A stretch of DNA of 64,000 nucleotides from Scortum barcoo (taxonomy: Eukaryota > Chordata > Actinopteri > Centrarchiformes > Terapontidae): positions 16,824,643 to 16,888,642 of the forward strand of contig CM041531.1 in assembly GCA_023238725.1 (NCBI GenBank), in the 5' to 3' direction. Shown here one piece after another: positions 28,298 through 40,960 of the stretch. The stretch's first letter is position 1; every line of letters begins with the position of its first letter. Position numbers and translations under genes: made by a program. The notes under the pieces are model-generated. The model was given only the letters and a program-made list of their open reading frames with translations, had not been told where the DNA came from and searched no databases.

Positions 28298-31200
28298 GCA
28301 CCTCCTCCTCTGTTCTGCATTACTCTAATAGTAGCTCAGGGTATGCAGGCATTGCCAGACACCCCTTCTCTCTCTGTCTTTATCACTCTCCCTCCCTATT
28401 TCCATGTCAAAGTCACATTTCTGTCTCTCTGTCACGTCACTTTCTCTCTCCGTCTGCCGGCTTTCAGTTGAATTGAACTTAACACAACTTAACTGGCTGT
28501 TTTATACAGTGATTTGTTTTCTGTTTATATAGATTTTGTTATTGCTGTTAGTCTGTAGTGGGTCTCCTCTTAGAGATTACGTGCTGGGCTCCTGGGCTAT
28601 AAAGTCGGACTGAAAACTCTTTCTGTCAAAAAGCGGTGCTGGATTTTCACAAAGGTTAAAGCTGACGCCTCTCGGTTGAAAGTCAAGCAGATGGATTCAC
28701 TTCCTCCAAACTATTAGTATATTGTAGGTGACTGCAGTTTTTTGTGTGTCCTTGGTCATTGATTAATGAAACTCCAAGTCAAGCAAATGGCTATCTCCAG
28801 CATTCAAGCACAAACTCCACACACAGAAGTTAAATAGTCTCTCTATGCTCACCACCGGATATACAAACACTGTAGAGAATATTAAAGGGAACATGGAAAC
28901 TGCTAAATACTATTTCCACCATGAGGATCATTTACATCGCACCTACAGAAATAAACACAATTTCACAGGTTCAGTTTGTAATGTGGTAACACATGATTCA
29001 TTTGCAGATGGAAAGCTGGAGAAAAAGGTCAAAACGCTCTTCTCATGTAGCACTAAATCAACAGTGATTTGTTGCACGTTTGTTTCTTGGCTTGGGTCCT
29101 CTGCACACAACAACCCATGCATTGTTCGACAGTAAAAAACCTACCTATTGTCCCAAACACTGGGCTTGCTGGACCTCTCAGACTCATCAGATGGCATCAC
29201 ATGTGCCTTAATTGCACTTGGTTGACCAATGCCCTTAAAAAAAGAGCAACTGGGAAATCATTTTGCAGATGGCTAAACAAACTGTCTACTCTGCACACAT
29301 GCATGTTTATTCCTAGAAATTTCCTAAAACAGATGTCTTTAAAATGATCATGTTGCCAGTGTATACCAATTGAATAAATAAACAGAACGGAGTTAAATGT
29401 AGAATTTCAGTTTAGGTTACGTTAATGGAAAATATGAAAACTCGTTATACTGTAGCAGTGTTTTGAAATGACAGAAGACCTCGGGTTTATTGCTGGAAAA
29501 TTTAAGAAGGGCTCCAAAAGAGACCTGCAGTGATGACACATGCCACATAAACTGCAGAATAAAATGATAAATACAATTATTTAACATAATAAGTAAGTAA
29601 AAAAACACAAGTAATAACAAAAACTACCGAAAAATTTCCCCCCAAAAAGAACTTTTTTTTTTCAAGGAAGGATCTCCTTCTTTCCCCTATCCCTCTCTTC
29701 CTACAGTACACCTCTCTCTCTCTTCCCAGATCAAAGTAGTTGCTGTAGTCATTCCAGTGCTGTTTAATGAACATATTTCCAGTCCACCCACCTGCTTATT
29801 CAGAGCCGCCCACATCAAAGAACCTAGGAGGAACCTTGACTGTTGCTGTGATGAAGACACGGCCTACCACTCCGTTATTCCAGCTCTGCCCCGGGCTTGG
29901 AACTCTGACTTTATCAAGAGAAGTCCCATGGAAAAAGTAATGGATTAATCACAGAGGGCAAATCAAGTATGCTATGAGGCATAGTAACCGTCCCCAAGCT
30001 AAAACTACAACGTTGGCATTGCCTTTCCAAGAAGAGAAGTACGTGAACCTGCAGATCTTCTTCTCAAGCTCAAGACAGTCTGATGATGCTCAGCTCAGTC
30101 ACTAGAAACATTAGATATTAACTCACATCCCTGCCCATGCTTGACTTGTTTAATACCGAACTGATAAAATTATTTATTCTACTCCAAAGATGGATATTCA
30201 ACGCGTAGTGTGCTGGTTTGGAAGTCGACTTGTGAGTTTGTTGTGGATGTGACGGCTTGTCATCGGCAGAGCTCAGGATCTGAAGTGAGGAGGTGGTGGG
30301 AAACTCACACGTTCCTGAGGATCTGTCATGCTTAGCGCTGATTTCACAAATAGCAATAGTATACCGTCTGACTAAAGCCCCAGAAGGGCAGATGGCATTT
30401 TTCATGAATCACCTTTCCAACATGTTCGTGACCAGATGGTCTGATGGCACAGAAAAACCCACAACAGAAATGGTAAAACTAAGTTTTTATGAATTACAGA
30501 ATTTTACATTTTTGCGGACATCTTTATGTGAAATGAAGTACCGTTGGTGCACGCCAGGCACAGATCTGTCTATCTTTCTGTCTGTCTTTCAAACAACAAA
30601 TGTGTTGATTCTATTTTAATATAAGCCAGTCAGGTTTGCACACAGTAAGATGGAGCATATCTGGTTTAAGACAGCATTCACTTTAGTTGTTTTGCAGAGT
30701 TAGCTTCATGTTTGTTAGCTAGCCAGTAAAGCCAAAAACCAACTGTCTGCTTGTTCAGGTTGGTAAGTGTTTAAAGATTTTTGGCGGCTAAAAGTGACAA
30801 TATGAGCCACCAGCTTGTTGCAGACATTGTGTGCCATTTGATGGTGGACAGGTAGTAGAAAACAGCTGCATGTTGAGAGCTCTGAGACTGAGCCAAAACA
30901 GTTAATTAAAACACTATTAAACCCATTAAAACTGAGAGAAGCTGCAGAGTTCAAAGTTCTCTGGTTGTTGCCACCTCTTTTATTTTACATCTAATTTGAG
31001 TGTTCTAAAATAAAAATCTGAATTTGCGCAGCTTTAAGGTAAGAGTGTCTTAGATTGATTTTTTCTACTGATTATATGAATATATATGTAATGATAACCT
31101 TTCCCCCACACCCACTTTCCCTTACGTGGAGAAACAAAAAGTTAGCCAAACACAGGTCTGGTTGAAACGCCACATATCTGTCATCCTCTGGTGTGCTGGT

Positions 31201-34200
31201 TTATCCCCACAAGCCATGCTCCAAGTCCTTCAGCACCAAGCACACGTGTCATGGACAAGCCAGAGCGCTCTCCATGCAGAGAGGTGCGGCTGAGCTACAG
31301 ATATTTTGGTTACTCCCTGGAGCTGTAGTTGGAGCGCGATGATAGAGATGACCTTCTGTGCCAGAAAGGATGTGTTCGGGACCAGCCCTCCTGCCCCTGA
31401 CAATAAAAAGTCCATGCCACCCACTGGATGAGACTAACAGGGGCATCCTTTTGTCCATCTTTGTGCATATAATTCTATTACTATGGCTTTTCTCTAGTAA
31501 GAGGCACTTTAAAAGCCACTACAGACTGCAAGAGCTGTAGACCGTGATAAAAGCACCTACAGCTTGTTTGCCTGCCACCCTCCATGTCTCAGCTGTACAG
31601 AGAGCAGGCCTAAAGACAGGTGACAGCAGTGAGACCGGTCTCTTCATCATGATTGACATATGGGAGTGGTTGGGACTGCCGAAACTGTTTTGGCGGCCCC
31701 CCACCCCCCATAGATATGTGCAGGGTTGAGTGTGATTTTCAGTTTTATTGGCTTTCATGTCAAGTTTACGTTTTTCTAATTACTTTGGGATCTGAAGCTC
31801 CAATCGCTGTGAAAATAGATTTGCTTGGTTTCTGGGAGTAGGAAGGATCTTATGACATGAGGAGTTTACAGTCTCCACTTGAACTTAATTTACACATTCG
31901 AAAAAACAGGTTTGGAGTTTTAAATTCAATATCTTTAACTTTGACAGTTTCTTCAAAAAAATAAAAAAGTAGCAATGACATAAAAGCTTTGAACCACCAT
32001 TTTGGAAGTCATTTTAGATGAACAGTACAGAAAATGTAATGGTCTGTGTCTAATGCAATGATATAGGGAATTAATAAGTATTCATTTGCACTATTTGCAT
32101 TTTTTAACAATCTACAAAACACTGGTAAGTTCAATCTCCCTCACTACTTCAGGGGAGTGCAGCAAGGTATGTTAAACTGATTCCAACCTGTTAACCTCCA
32201 GTACTTGCAGTCTTTTCAATTAATGATTCCCTGCTAGGTTTTTGCTGTAGAGGAAGTGGCACTCCAACAGGAAAGTATGTATCTTCCCATTGTTTTGTGT
32301 GAGAAGATATGGCATTTATGCTGATATTGATTGGATTTTCATTTTGTCACCATTCATCTTGTCTAACCACTGAAAATTCTTCAGCGAGCATACAGCGACA
32401 GGCCTTTTTTTATTTTGTGTCGCTTCTTAATGTTTGGATCATTCCTCCCAACTCACGTCTCGGAGGAACAGCATAATTAAGCAAGTCACTGCACACAGTA
32501 CGTGCAAAGCTGCTCCTTGTACCTATGCAACTGTGTAATCAAAATTTGAAACTTGAAACCTCACACTTGCTCAGCACAAACCAATAGCACATGATATCTA
32601 TTAAGAAAATCTCTTAATAACAGCCCTAATGTTTCCTAGACAAAAATGAAAAGCCTGTGTATCCCGTGGTGCTGAATTAATGAATGTGTGTTAGAGTTAT
32701 GGACTGGTTCTGGTTCTCTACACACTCATACTTTACAAATTCATTTTCTGGTTAATAAAAACATGAGCGTACTATGTTGATCAAGATTTCTTCTTAAAAT
32801 TGTACATGATTACCACGAGTGAGGTTAGACCACAATGCAGAGGAAACACTGGATACTCCGCCATATTTTGTTGTTTTCAGACAAAATCATTAAAATGCAT
32901 CAGATTTCACTTTTAAAGGCTAATTGTAATATTCTAGGCTGGTTCTCACATCCATGTACACAGTGCTTAATCTTGTAAGCTTTAAATCCTGATTTTGTAT
33001 TATCTGACTCACAAGGACAGATTGTGGACAGATGACAGTTCTTATTGCTTCCTCCATTAGTCATATTGCAACTTGACTGTTGACAGTTCAGGTGGAGATT
33101 TGGGTGTGTTATGTAGTATCGGCTAAAGTAGTTGTTTATTCCATTACAGTATTGGTCAATGCCAACATCAGTCACAAGTACACTGCACTTCCTGACTGAT
33201 TCACAATAAAAACCACAGTGTGTTTCTCCAGTCGAACGCGTTTAATGTGAAGTAGCAGCAGAAGGAGATGTTCGGTTTGCACTGGCAGTGATACGGTGTT
33301 AGAAAAGTGAACAAGAAACAGGCTGATACGGAAGACATAAAATTACTCTAACCAGTAACTGTGGAATCAATGACTCCACCACAAACAATGAAAACAGCTA
33401 AATAAATAGGGCAATTACTGAATATTGAATGGCTGTTGCTGAAAAAATGCTGGTGGTGCTATACAGACTATCAAATCAGATCAGGGTTTTTGGATCATGT
33501 ATAGATTTAGCATGTTATAGTGTTCTTAAGTTTCCTTAAAGTGAATGTTTGGCAACGTGAAAATGCTGCAAAGTTTGATGTGCAGACTCATGAGGTTTAA
33601 ATAGCCTAGCAAGACAGACATGGCAGTGGCTGACAAAAGCACTGTGGACTATGAGAAACTGCATATTTAGGTTAAAAGAATCATGTATTTCGACAATCCA
33701 CAATCAGTGTCTGATGTCCAATTTGTACCTTGAATGCTGTAGCCAGCTGTGCATGTATAACAATGCACTAATGAAAGACCATCAATCGAACAACAGCAGA
33801 ATGAACATTGTCCAGATTTGATTTGTGAATAAAAGGTTGTCCTGGATTTAACCTCAGAGCTGTGCAAGGTCATGCTCAGTAGGTCCCCTGCATACAGGTT
33901 AAAGTTAATCTGATTGGTTATCTGATGGATCTTAGTCTCAGAAATGTGTTTACTACTCTGTGTGTGTGTGTGTGTACATGAGTCCATACAGGTTCAGTTT
34001 ACTCTGGAAGAATTTTATTTACACTTTCACAGATACTGTGTTGAAATTAGATGAGTGCTTGAGCCAAGTATCTGTAAGCCCATTCCCTCATTAACATCTG
34101 TATTCCCTGATGCCTGGACTTACAGAACATCTTGCTGGGGACCTCAAACTATTGTCACCCTTCGACAGATGGCATCCGATAGTACTGCAATCCTCTGGGC

Positions 34201-35090
34201 TGGATATTAGCAGCCCAGCTGATAACATCCATCGACACAGTTACCACAACCCAAGTAATGACATTCTCAAAAAGCCAAGCCTGCTGCACTCTCCCCGCAC
34301 TTATCGGGCGTGCATTAAAGTAGTTTCCAAGTACTTTTCAATGATGGTGCAAATTGGAGTTGTGAGGACTCTGTGTGTGAGTCAGCAGTGCTGCACGCAC
34401 TTTAGCCCAAGCCAGTCCTACTGAGTTGGCTGCCATACAATCCCTCCTAATATAATAGAAACCAATTAACTGAGTGGGTGGCTTTACCCAAATCTTGATT
34501 TAAAATGGAGCTTTATTAAAAAGAGTTACAATGTGGCAGCATGCTTAACCTGACTGGTGGCAGAGATATGATAAGGAATGTAATCCCTGAGGCGAGAGCT
34601 GATTAGCTTATCCAGTCAGAGTCACAGCTAGTGCAGAATGAAAATGGCTGCCATCTTGGGAAAAAAAAAATCAGTTATTTAAAGTCTTGATAAAAAAATA
34701 TATTTTTTGTTTTCAGGGACAGAGAGAAAGACAGGCAATGTGAGACAGGCAGAGCTCAGCGGAATGACAATTCATTATTAAGTCATTATTGCCCCATAGT
34801 GACTTTTACCTGGCTTCTCTTCAAGACACAGCAGATTCCAGCCTGGAAATATGCGATTGGCTGCCTTTATTTAAACTGGTCTCCTGTTTCTGTTTAGGAT
34901 TTATGAACTGTGCAGCTCAACCAGGACTTGACCAGCAGCAGTCGAGTTCAACCGGGCTCCACAGAGACTCACTTCACTGAGTTTATCCCACATGCTCACT
35001 GATTGGAATTGGATGAGATGTTAATGACATTTTTAATGAGCTATAAATGAGATAGTAATATACCAAGGACCACTGGCCAAAGGATCAAAA
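28298..35090. other. non-coding host DNA
   Basis: No gene supported. Short poly-A/T runs occur near 29650, 31955 and 34660, and a brief TG run at 33960-33975. Two minus-strand frames near 33.0 and 33.8 kb are cysteine-rich but lack a convincing domain or splice structure (see rejected items). Confidence 0.5.
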
Positions 35091-35096
35091 AGACCA

Positions 35097-35141
35097 TCTA
35101 TCAATCATCTATCTATCATCAATCTATCTATCTAATCTACC

Positions 35142-35234
<93 letters not shown>
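35097..35234. repeat. (TATC)n microsatellite
   Basis: A tetranucleotide CTAT run of about 140 bases. It is interrupted at its left end (35106-35146, with caat and taatctacc interruptions) and uninterrupted to its right. It is expected to be length-polymorphic. Confidence 0.97.
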
Positions 35235-35235
<1 letters not shown>

Positions 35236-36217
35236 GAGTTATAGTTGATTGATGTTTACTGTATAATAATCCATGATACATTATGTTTGTTGCTATGAAA
35301 CATGCCCTTGCTCCTCACACAGTGTGGGCTTGTATTTTATCCTTGCCAGAGTCCCTCAATGTCAATCAAACGGTGAATGTAAAATGTAATGTAAATGGAG
35401 CCGTGGTAGCAACCTCCAGCTGGCTTGTTTGACTTGGCTGGCTGGAGTTGTGTATTGTAGGTACAGCCATCTCTTACTCCTGCAGGCTTCCTGTTTGCCT
35501 GTTCCTTGTCAGTGTTTATCTATGGATTACACCTTGTCTGCTTGTCTGCATGTCGCACTCCAATTGCTGCCTCGTCTTCTTGCTGAACAAGCATCTCTCT
35601 TGGACGCGCACTGCGGTGCAAATGAGGAAACAGCATCTTTTTACACAAAACAGGATTTATGGGAAAGGTGTTTAGGATTTAGTCCTTGTTTTTTTTTTTC
35701 TAAAAATATAATTGTGTTCCCACAAATTGGCAGTATTACATTAAACCTCTTCTACCAAGCTGGAAATTTAACTGTGTATGTGTGAAGTATGAGCTGCTCC
35801 ATTTGCAGTGTAGGTTTCTGTTATGGAGCTTGGCGAAGCGGGTTGGCTAGTTTGATTGGCTGTGCTTGAACCCACAAGTATTTCAGTATTTCTGGGAATT
35901 GCGTCCAAATGACTCTGCACCTCACGTTTGCCTTGTTATTAACTCTGACCTTAGCTGAGTGAGATCCTGACCCTAACCACATTTAAGCCATAGTTTATTT
36001 GCCATAACCATAATCTGACATAACCATAATCTTCCATAATGATAACCTTAATCATACCATACTTGCCATGTGCAGATATTGTAGAAAGTGAGACTTGCCC
36101 CTGACACATCTTCTGAGCTGTGTTGCTTAAATCGAACCACAAAAAAAAAATTTTTTTTGGGGCCCCAGCCAATTGGAAACTGTTGATGATTGTTGTGGTC
36201 TAACATGAATTTCAGTA
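35235..36217. other. non-coding host DNA
   Basis: No gene supported. A poly-T run (about 35687-35700) and an A10/T8 run (about 36141-36159) are the only notable features. Confidence 0.5.
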
Positions 36218-36229
36218 ATGTTAACTAGA
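36218..36229. repeat. LINE target-site duplication, left copy
   Basis: The 12-base word atgttaactaga here recurs exactly at 39026-39037. The two copies bracket the LINE: its (GGAT)n 3' tail starts immediately after this copy and its 5' end lies immediately before the other. Such 7-20 bp duplications are made by target-primed reverse transcription. Confidence 0.85.
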
Positions 36230-36471
36230 TCCATCCATCCATCCATCTTCTTCCGCAGCAGTCCGAGCAGAGATGCCCGGACTTCCTTCACCCTCACCCC
36301 AGACACTTCCTCCAGCTCTTCCGGGGGGACTCCGAGGCGTTCCCAGGCCAGCTGAGAGACATACTCTCTCCTGCATGTCCTGGGTCTTCCCCAGGGCCTC
36401 CTCCTGGTGGGACATGCCTGGAACACCTCCCTAGGGAGGCGCCCAGAGGGGCATCCGAAACAGATGCCCAA
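36230..36471 (-). pseudogene. LINE ORF C-terminal region and 3' tail
   Basis: The minus-strand frame that begins at 36471 encodes the conserved fish-LINE ending with 'RRRPWGRPRT', 'VSQLAWERLGVPPEELEEV' and 'LLGLLRKKMDGWMD', then runs into the 3' tail. The final Asp-Gly-Trp-Met repeats are translated GGAT tail. The frame's last part (36229-36127) is host DNA beyond the element. Confidence 0.8.
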
Positions 36472-37160
36472 GCCACCTCCTCAGCTGACTCTCTCGATGC
36501 TGCGAAGGAGCAGAAACTCATTTCGGCCGCTTGTATCCGCGATCTTGTCCTTTCAGTCATTACCCAAAGTTCATGACCATAGGTGAGGGTAGGAGTGTAG
36601 ACTGACCGGTAAATAGCGAGAGCTTTACGCCTTTCAACTTAGCTCCTTCTTCACCACGACGGTCTGGTACCGACCGCATAACATAACCATGCGGAAGGCT
36701 GCACCAATGCACCTGTCAATCTCACGCTCCATCTTTCCCTCACTCATGAACAAGACCCCGAGATACTTGAACTCCTCCACTTGAGGCAGGACCCACTCCA
36801 GTCAAGAACCATGGCCTCGGATTTGAAGGTGCTGATTCCTCATCCCAGCCGCTTCACACACTCGGCTGCAAACTGCCCCAGTACATGCTGAAGGTCCTGG
36901 TTTGATGAAGCTAACGGGACAATATTGTCTGTAAAAAGCAGAGATGAAATCCTGTGGTTCCCAAACTGGACTCCCTCCGAAAACCGCATTGTTCCTCCTG
37001 AATCTGAGGTTCGACTATCAGGCCTGAATTCTCCTCTCCAGTACCCTGGCATAGATAGACCTTCCCGGGGAGGCTGAGAAGTGTGATCCCCCTGTAGTTG
37101 GAACACACTCTCCGGTCCCCCTTTTTAAAAAGAGGGACCTACAAGGTACTGAGGTACTGT
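36471..37160 (-). pseudogene. LINE reverse transcriptase remnant
   Basis: Minus-strand frames at 37108-36911 and 37106-36840 carry the RT phrases 'NYRGITLLSLPGKVY', 'EPQIQEEQCGF' and 'LFTDNIVPLASSNQDLQHVL'. The last is the catalytic loop, where the usual pair of aspartates reads Asp-Asn, so a metal-binding residue is lost. A downstream stretch at about 36790-36690 encodes a decayed 'EFKYLGVLF' thumb-like phrase. The palm is shortened by an internal deletion and the frames are shifted, so this is dead. Confidence 0.8.
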
Positions 37161-37598
37161 CCTCGACTTCCATGCAATGCTGCAGAGGCGTGTCAGCCAA
37201 GACAGCCCCACAACATCCAGAGACCTGAGGTACTCCAGGCGGATCTCATCCACCCCCTAGGCCACCTTGCCACCGAGGAGCTTGCAAACTACCTCAGTGA
37301 CTTCTTGGCTTGGGTGATGGACGAGTCCTACCTCAGAGTCCCCAGCCTCCGCTTCCTCAGTGAAAGGCGTGGTCGGTGGGATTGAGGAGATCCTTTGTAA
37401 CCAAAGTAGGCCCAATGTTTCCTTCCACCGTCCGTCCGTCCTCAGTTGAGGTCAACAGCTCCCCGCCTGCACAGTGTTGGCAGAGTACTGCTTCCCCCTT
37501 CTGAGGCGCCGGGACGGTTTGCCAGAATTTCTTTGAGGCCAACTGATAGTCCTCCTCCATGGCCTCACCACCGAACTCCTCCCAGACCCAAGTTTTTG

Positions 37599-37630
37599 CT
37601 CCATTGTCGACATGGCAGTCGACAATGGAG
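37599..37630. repeat. perfect 13-bp inverted repeat inside the LINE
   Basis: ctccattgtcgac (37599-37611), a 6-base spacer, and the exact reverse complement (37618-37630). The surrounding LINE sequence is not palindromic, so this looks like a local template-switch mutation or a sequence artefact. Confidence 0.75.
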
Positions 37631-37899
37631 GCAGAGAACATGGTCCACTCGACTCGACTCAATGTCCCCAGCCTCCCTTCGGAATCTGTGAGAAGTTCTG
37701 CCGGAGGTGGGAGTTGAAGACCTCCTCCTGACAGAGGGCTCGGCCAGACATTCCCAACCAGACCCTCACAATACGTTTGGGTCTGCCAGGTCTGTCCAAC
37801 TTCCTCCTCCCCAGTGGATCCAACTCACCACCAGGTGGTGATAAGTTGACAACTCAGCCCCTCTCTTTACCCTGAGTGTCCAAGACATACGGCCAGAGA

Positions 37900-38862
37900 T
37901 CAGATGAAACGACAACAAAGTCGATCATCGACCTCCGACCTAGGGTGTCCTGGATGCCATGTGCACTGATGGACACCCTTATGCTCAAACATGGTGTTCG
38001 TTATGGACAAACTGTGACTAGCACAGAAGTCCAATAACAGAACACCGCTCGGGTTCAGATCGGGGAGGCCGTTCCTCCCAATCATGCCCCTCCAGATATC
38101 ACTGTCATTTACCACGTGAGCGTTGAAGTCCCCTGAAGTAGAACAATGGAGTCCCTCCCAGGGACTCCAACAAGGCCAGGTACTCTGTACTGCTGTTTGG
38201 CCCATAGACACAAACAACAGCAAGAGACCTATCCCCGACCCGAAGGCTGCAGAGAAGCGACCCTCTCGTGCTCACCGGGGTGAACTCCAACACATGGTGG
38301 CTGAGCTGGGGAGCTATAAGCAAAGCCCACACCAGCTCGCCACCACTCACCTCTGGGCAACTCCAGAGTAGTGGAGGGTCCAGCCCCTCTCAAGGAGCTG
38401 GGTTCCAGGAGCCCAAGGCTGTTGCGTGGAGGTGAGCCCGACTATCTCTAGCCGGTACCTCTCAACCTCCCGCACGTGCACAAGCTCAGGCTCCTTCCCC
38501 CCCAGTGAGATGACATTCCATGTCCCTATTGCCAGAGTTTTGGTCCAAGGGATTGGGTTGTTGAGGCCCCTGCCACGCCACTGACTGCTACCCAAACCGC
38601 ATTCCACCCATTGCCGGCCCCTCATGGACCTTCCTATGGGTGGTGAGCCTACTGTAAGGCGGGCCCATGTCACCATTTTGGGCTGAGCCCAGTCGGGTTT
38701 CGTGGGCAAAGCTGTTCTTGTCCACATCCACATGCACAAGGGGCTCAGACCCAGGCCACCAGGCACTCGCCTGTGAGCCTCAACCCCAGGCCTGGCTCCA
38801 GGGTGGGGCCCCGGTAATGCCAATCCAGGTGACATAATGGTCCTTGATGTTCTTAAATCCAT
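37900..38862 (-). pseudogene. LINE endonuclease domain remnant
   Basis: Minus-strand frames 38862-38347, 38350-38105 and 38223-37900 together cover an AP-type endonuclease (EEP fold). Visible signatures are 'TLAIGTWNV' (start of the fold, Asn for metal binding), 'VVCVYGPNSSTEYLA', 'DFNAHVVNDSD' (the GDFN-type catalytic loop, whose Gly is altered to Ser here) and 'TWHPGHPRSEVDDRL', a decayed version of the TW...S.IDF ending. In family members this domain nicks the genomic target to prime reverse transcription. At least two frame changes break it, so no active enzyme can be made. Confidence 0.8.
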
Positions 38863-39025
38863 GGTGGGCTTGTGAACCGCTCTTAGTCTGGCCTGTCACC
38901 TAGGACCCTGTTTGCCATGGGAGATGCCCTTACCAGGGGCGTAATGCCCCCTGACAACATAGCTCCTAGGATCATTCAGGCACACAAATCCCTCCACCAC
39001 GTTAAGTTGGTGGTTCAAGGAAGGG

Positions 39026-39037
39026 ATGTTAACTAGA
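39026..39037. repeat. LINE target-site duplication, right copy
   Basis: Exact second copy of atgttaactaga, immediately outside the 5' end of the LINE. See the left copy at 36218-36229. Confidence 0.85.
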
Positions 39038-39039
39038 GG

Positions 39040-39195
39040 AGTGAAAGCCATGCTAGCTGCTAATGAGGTTGTACGTAGGACAGTGCTGCTTTTAGAAAAA
39101 TGCTAATGTCAGTATGCTAACTTGCTAATAAAGGCAATCCCGACATGCTGATTTTTAGTTTGTATAATGTCTGGCCTGCCATGTTCACCATGGTT
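39040..39195 (-). repeat. dispersed fish repeat, copy 3 (reverse orientation)
   Basis: On the minus strand this reads 'ccatggtgaacatggcaggc', then 'aaatcagcatgtc', 'gctaatgtcag/catactgacattagc' and finally 'gctagcatggctttcac'. These are the closing phrases of copies 1 and 2. Only the 3' portion of the repeat remains. The LINE landed at its very edge. Confidence 0.55.
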
Positions 39196-40835
39196 TGGCA
39201 GATAGATTGTATATAAAGAATATAAAGGATGATATGACAGCTCCCCAGAAGCAGAGCCAAAACATCTGAGACATCTCAGTGCACCTCACAAAAAGTTTTT
39301 GGCAATTCTTATCCATCTGATGTTTGTTCAAATGTTACTACTACTTTCTGATTGGAATCTATGGAATCTCCTTGGTGGAAATCTAAATCTAAAAACACAG
39401 AGTACAAATGAAAAATAAAGACACATATTAAAAATCAGACAGAGTCAAATAATAGTTCACATTTTTAAACTGAGTGACAGGCCATTACATGATGAAACAT
39501 CTACTTGACAGAGGCTGTATGTTGCCAGCATGCACCTCGACGCACAGGGGGCTAATTGCAGGGAAACGTGGTGGAACGTTGTGTAACACCACCTGCTGTG
39601 ATATAAGTATACAGAAGTATCAGATACCAGACTACTGAATATACGAGCAGAGAGAGAACCAGGTCACTGCTTTATTTTGCAGCCTGCAAAATTTTCCTCT
39701 AAGACAGCCCTCCATGATTAGACTTGCCATTAAGGTTCTTTGATCTGGAGGTGTAAGATTTCAATTTGGACGCTTATTTCTTGATTTTTATTTCAAGAAA
39801 TAAAGTGCACCAAAACAAGAAAACAATTCTTCGCCCTGATAATCAGCACTAACAGTATAAGGCTTAGGGGTCACAGGCATACAGTAGGAGCCTTTAATTG
39901 GATGTAATACATATTTCCATGTTGCTGGTATGATCACATAGCTTGGAAGTAAATGTTAAATTAATGTTAACCCTCAAGCAAAACACTGGTTGTAACATGA
40001 TGTAAATTAGTGACGGTGCTGTTGCCCAAGGGTTAGAGAGGAGCAGTGCTCTACATGTTCAAAATCTCTGATGGAGCTGCACATAGGCCAAAAGACTGAA
40101 CAATAAATACAATTAATACCAGAGTTAGTAGACAAATACAAAAAACCCAAACATTTCTCTACCTCTTTAGTTGTAAACAAGATCTGAGATTTAAATGATT
40201 TAACATTTTAGTCATGTTAGTATTTCCAACAGACTACCAATAAAAGTAACTAAATAACCACCCACAATAAATTATTATAATCTTACACTGTTAGATGCTA
40301 ATTAAGCCTTGTCTGTTTTTAGCCATAACTACAGAGAATGTTCCAAGCTCCAAGTGCTGCCAAAGCATGACCTACACTACACATAATACTCCGCCTGAAA
40401 GACAACCCGTGATGGCATTGCTGCTCCTGTGCCACTAATGTGCTGCTTTCACCGCACAGCCTGTGTAGATATTGTGTATGAGTTGGAGCCAAAGCATCAG
40501 GACCCAGGTCTGGTTCACATTATAGGTCCCTCTATCAAAAAAAAACCCTAGGTTCTTCTCTGGATGAGATAATAGGCCCCTGGGCATATACGCATTATCA
40601 TTGGCGGCCAGGTGACCACACAGATATACGGTTTTATGATTTCTCTCAGCAGATTCAAACAGTCATATTGCATCATGTCAGTGCTGAACTAGACCTGAAC
40701 ATCCTATACGGAACTCCAGGGGATAGACTCTCCCTTTGAAAGTGTCATGATTGCTTGCTTTTTTTTTGACTAAAGCAAATTGAACATTTAGGTTATTTCT
40801 TCAGTTTGTGCGTTACGCTTTGCCCCTTCACCTCA
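39196..40835. other. non-coding host DNA
   Basis: No gene, RNA gene or clear repeat is seen. Open frames are short. Confidence 0.5.
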
Positions 40836-40837
40836 CA

Positions 40838-40960
40838 ATCTTAAAGCTGCAGTCCGTAGGATTTAGAAGAGATAGGAGAGTGGACTTAGCTTGAAAATTT
40901 GAATGAGTACAACTTCCAGGTCCCTCTCTCTCCCCGTCTGCTGCAATGATGTTAGGTCTA
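40838..40960. repeat. possible fish DNA-element fragment
   Basis: Begins 'cttaaagctgcagtccgtaggatttag', a start resembling short non-autonomous DNA elements common in fish. No opposite terminus was found. Weak call from motif memory. Confidence 0.3.

Larger units (their letters stand above)
36230..39025 (-). mobile_element. LINE (non-LTR retrotransposon), internally deleted
   Basis: The element runs on the minus strand and is about 2.8 kb long. The 5' region (39025-38560) and an endonuclease region (about 38560-37900) are followed by a shortened reverse-transcriptase region (about 37160-36650), a C-terminal region (about 36471-36230) and a 3' tail of ATGG/GGAT repeats (36230-36247). The RT region is interrupted: the part encoding 'YRGITLLSLPGKVY' and 'EEQCGF' is followed almost directly by the region around the catalytic loop. 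Much of the palm domain is therefore missing. Perfect 12-bp target duplications flank the element. The C-terminus (GRPRT, LAWERLGVPPEELEEV) is a phrase I know from fish LINEs. The clade (I/Nimb-like or Rex/RTE-like) is not decided here. The many frame breaks show it is non-functional. Confidence 0.9.

Noticed and set aside
32900..33175. Cysteine-rich minus-strand frame (91 codons)
   Set aside because: No recognisable Cys spacing of a known domain, no credible splice sites and no continuation on either side.
33667..33987. Minus-strand frame with a 'CYTC' motif reminiscent of a Ly6/uPAR exon
   Set aside because: Only one short motif fits, the rest of the Cys pattern is absent, splice sites are weak, and part of the frame is translated TG repeat.
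35097..35234. Possible CRISPR-like array
   Set aside because: It is a simple tetranucleotide microsatellite without spacers, and CRISPR arrays are not expected in a vertebrate genome.
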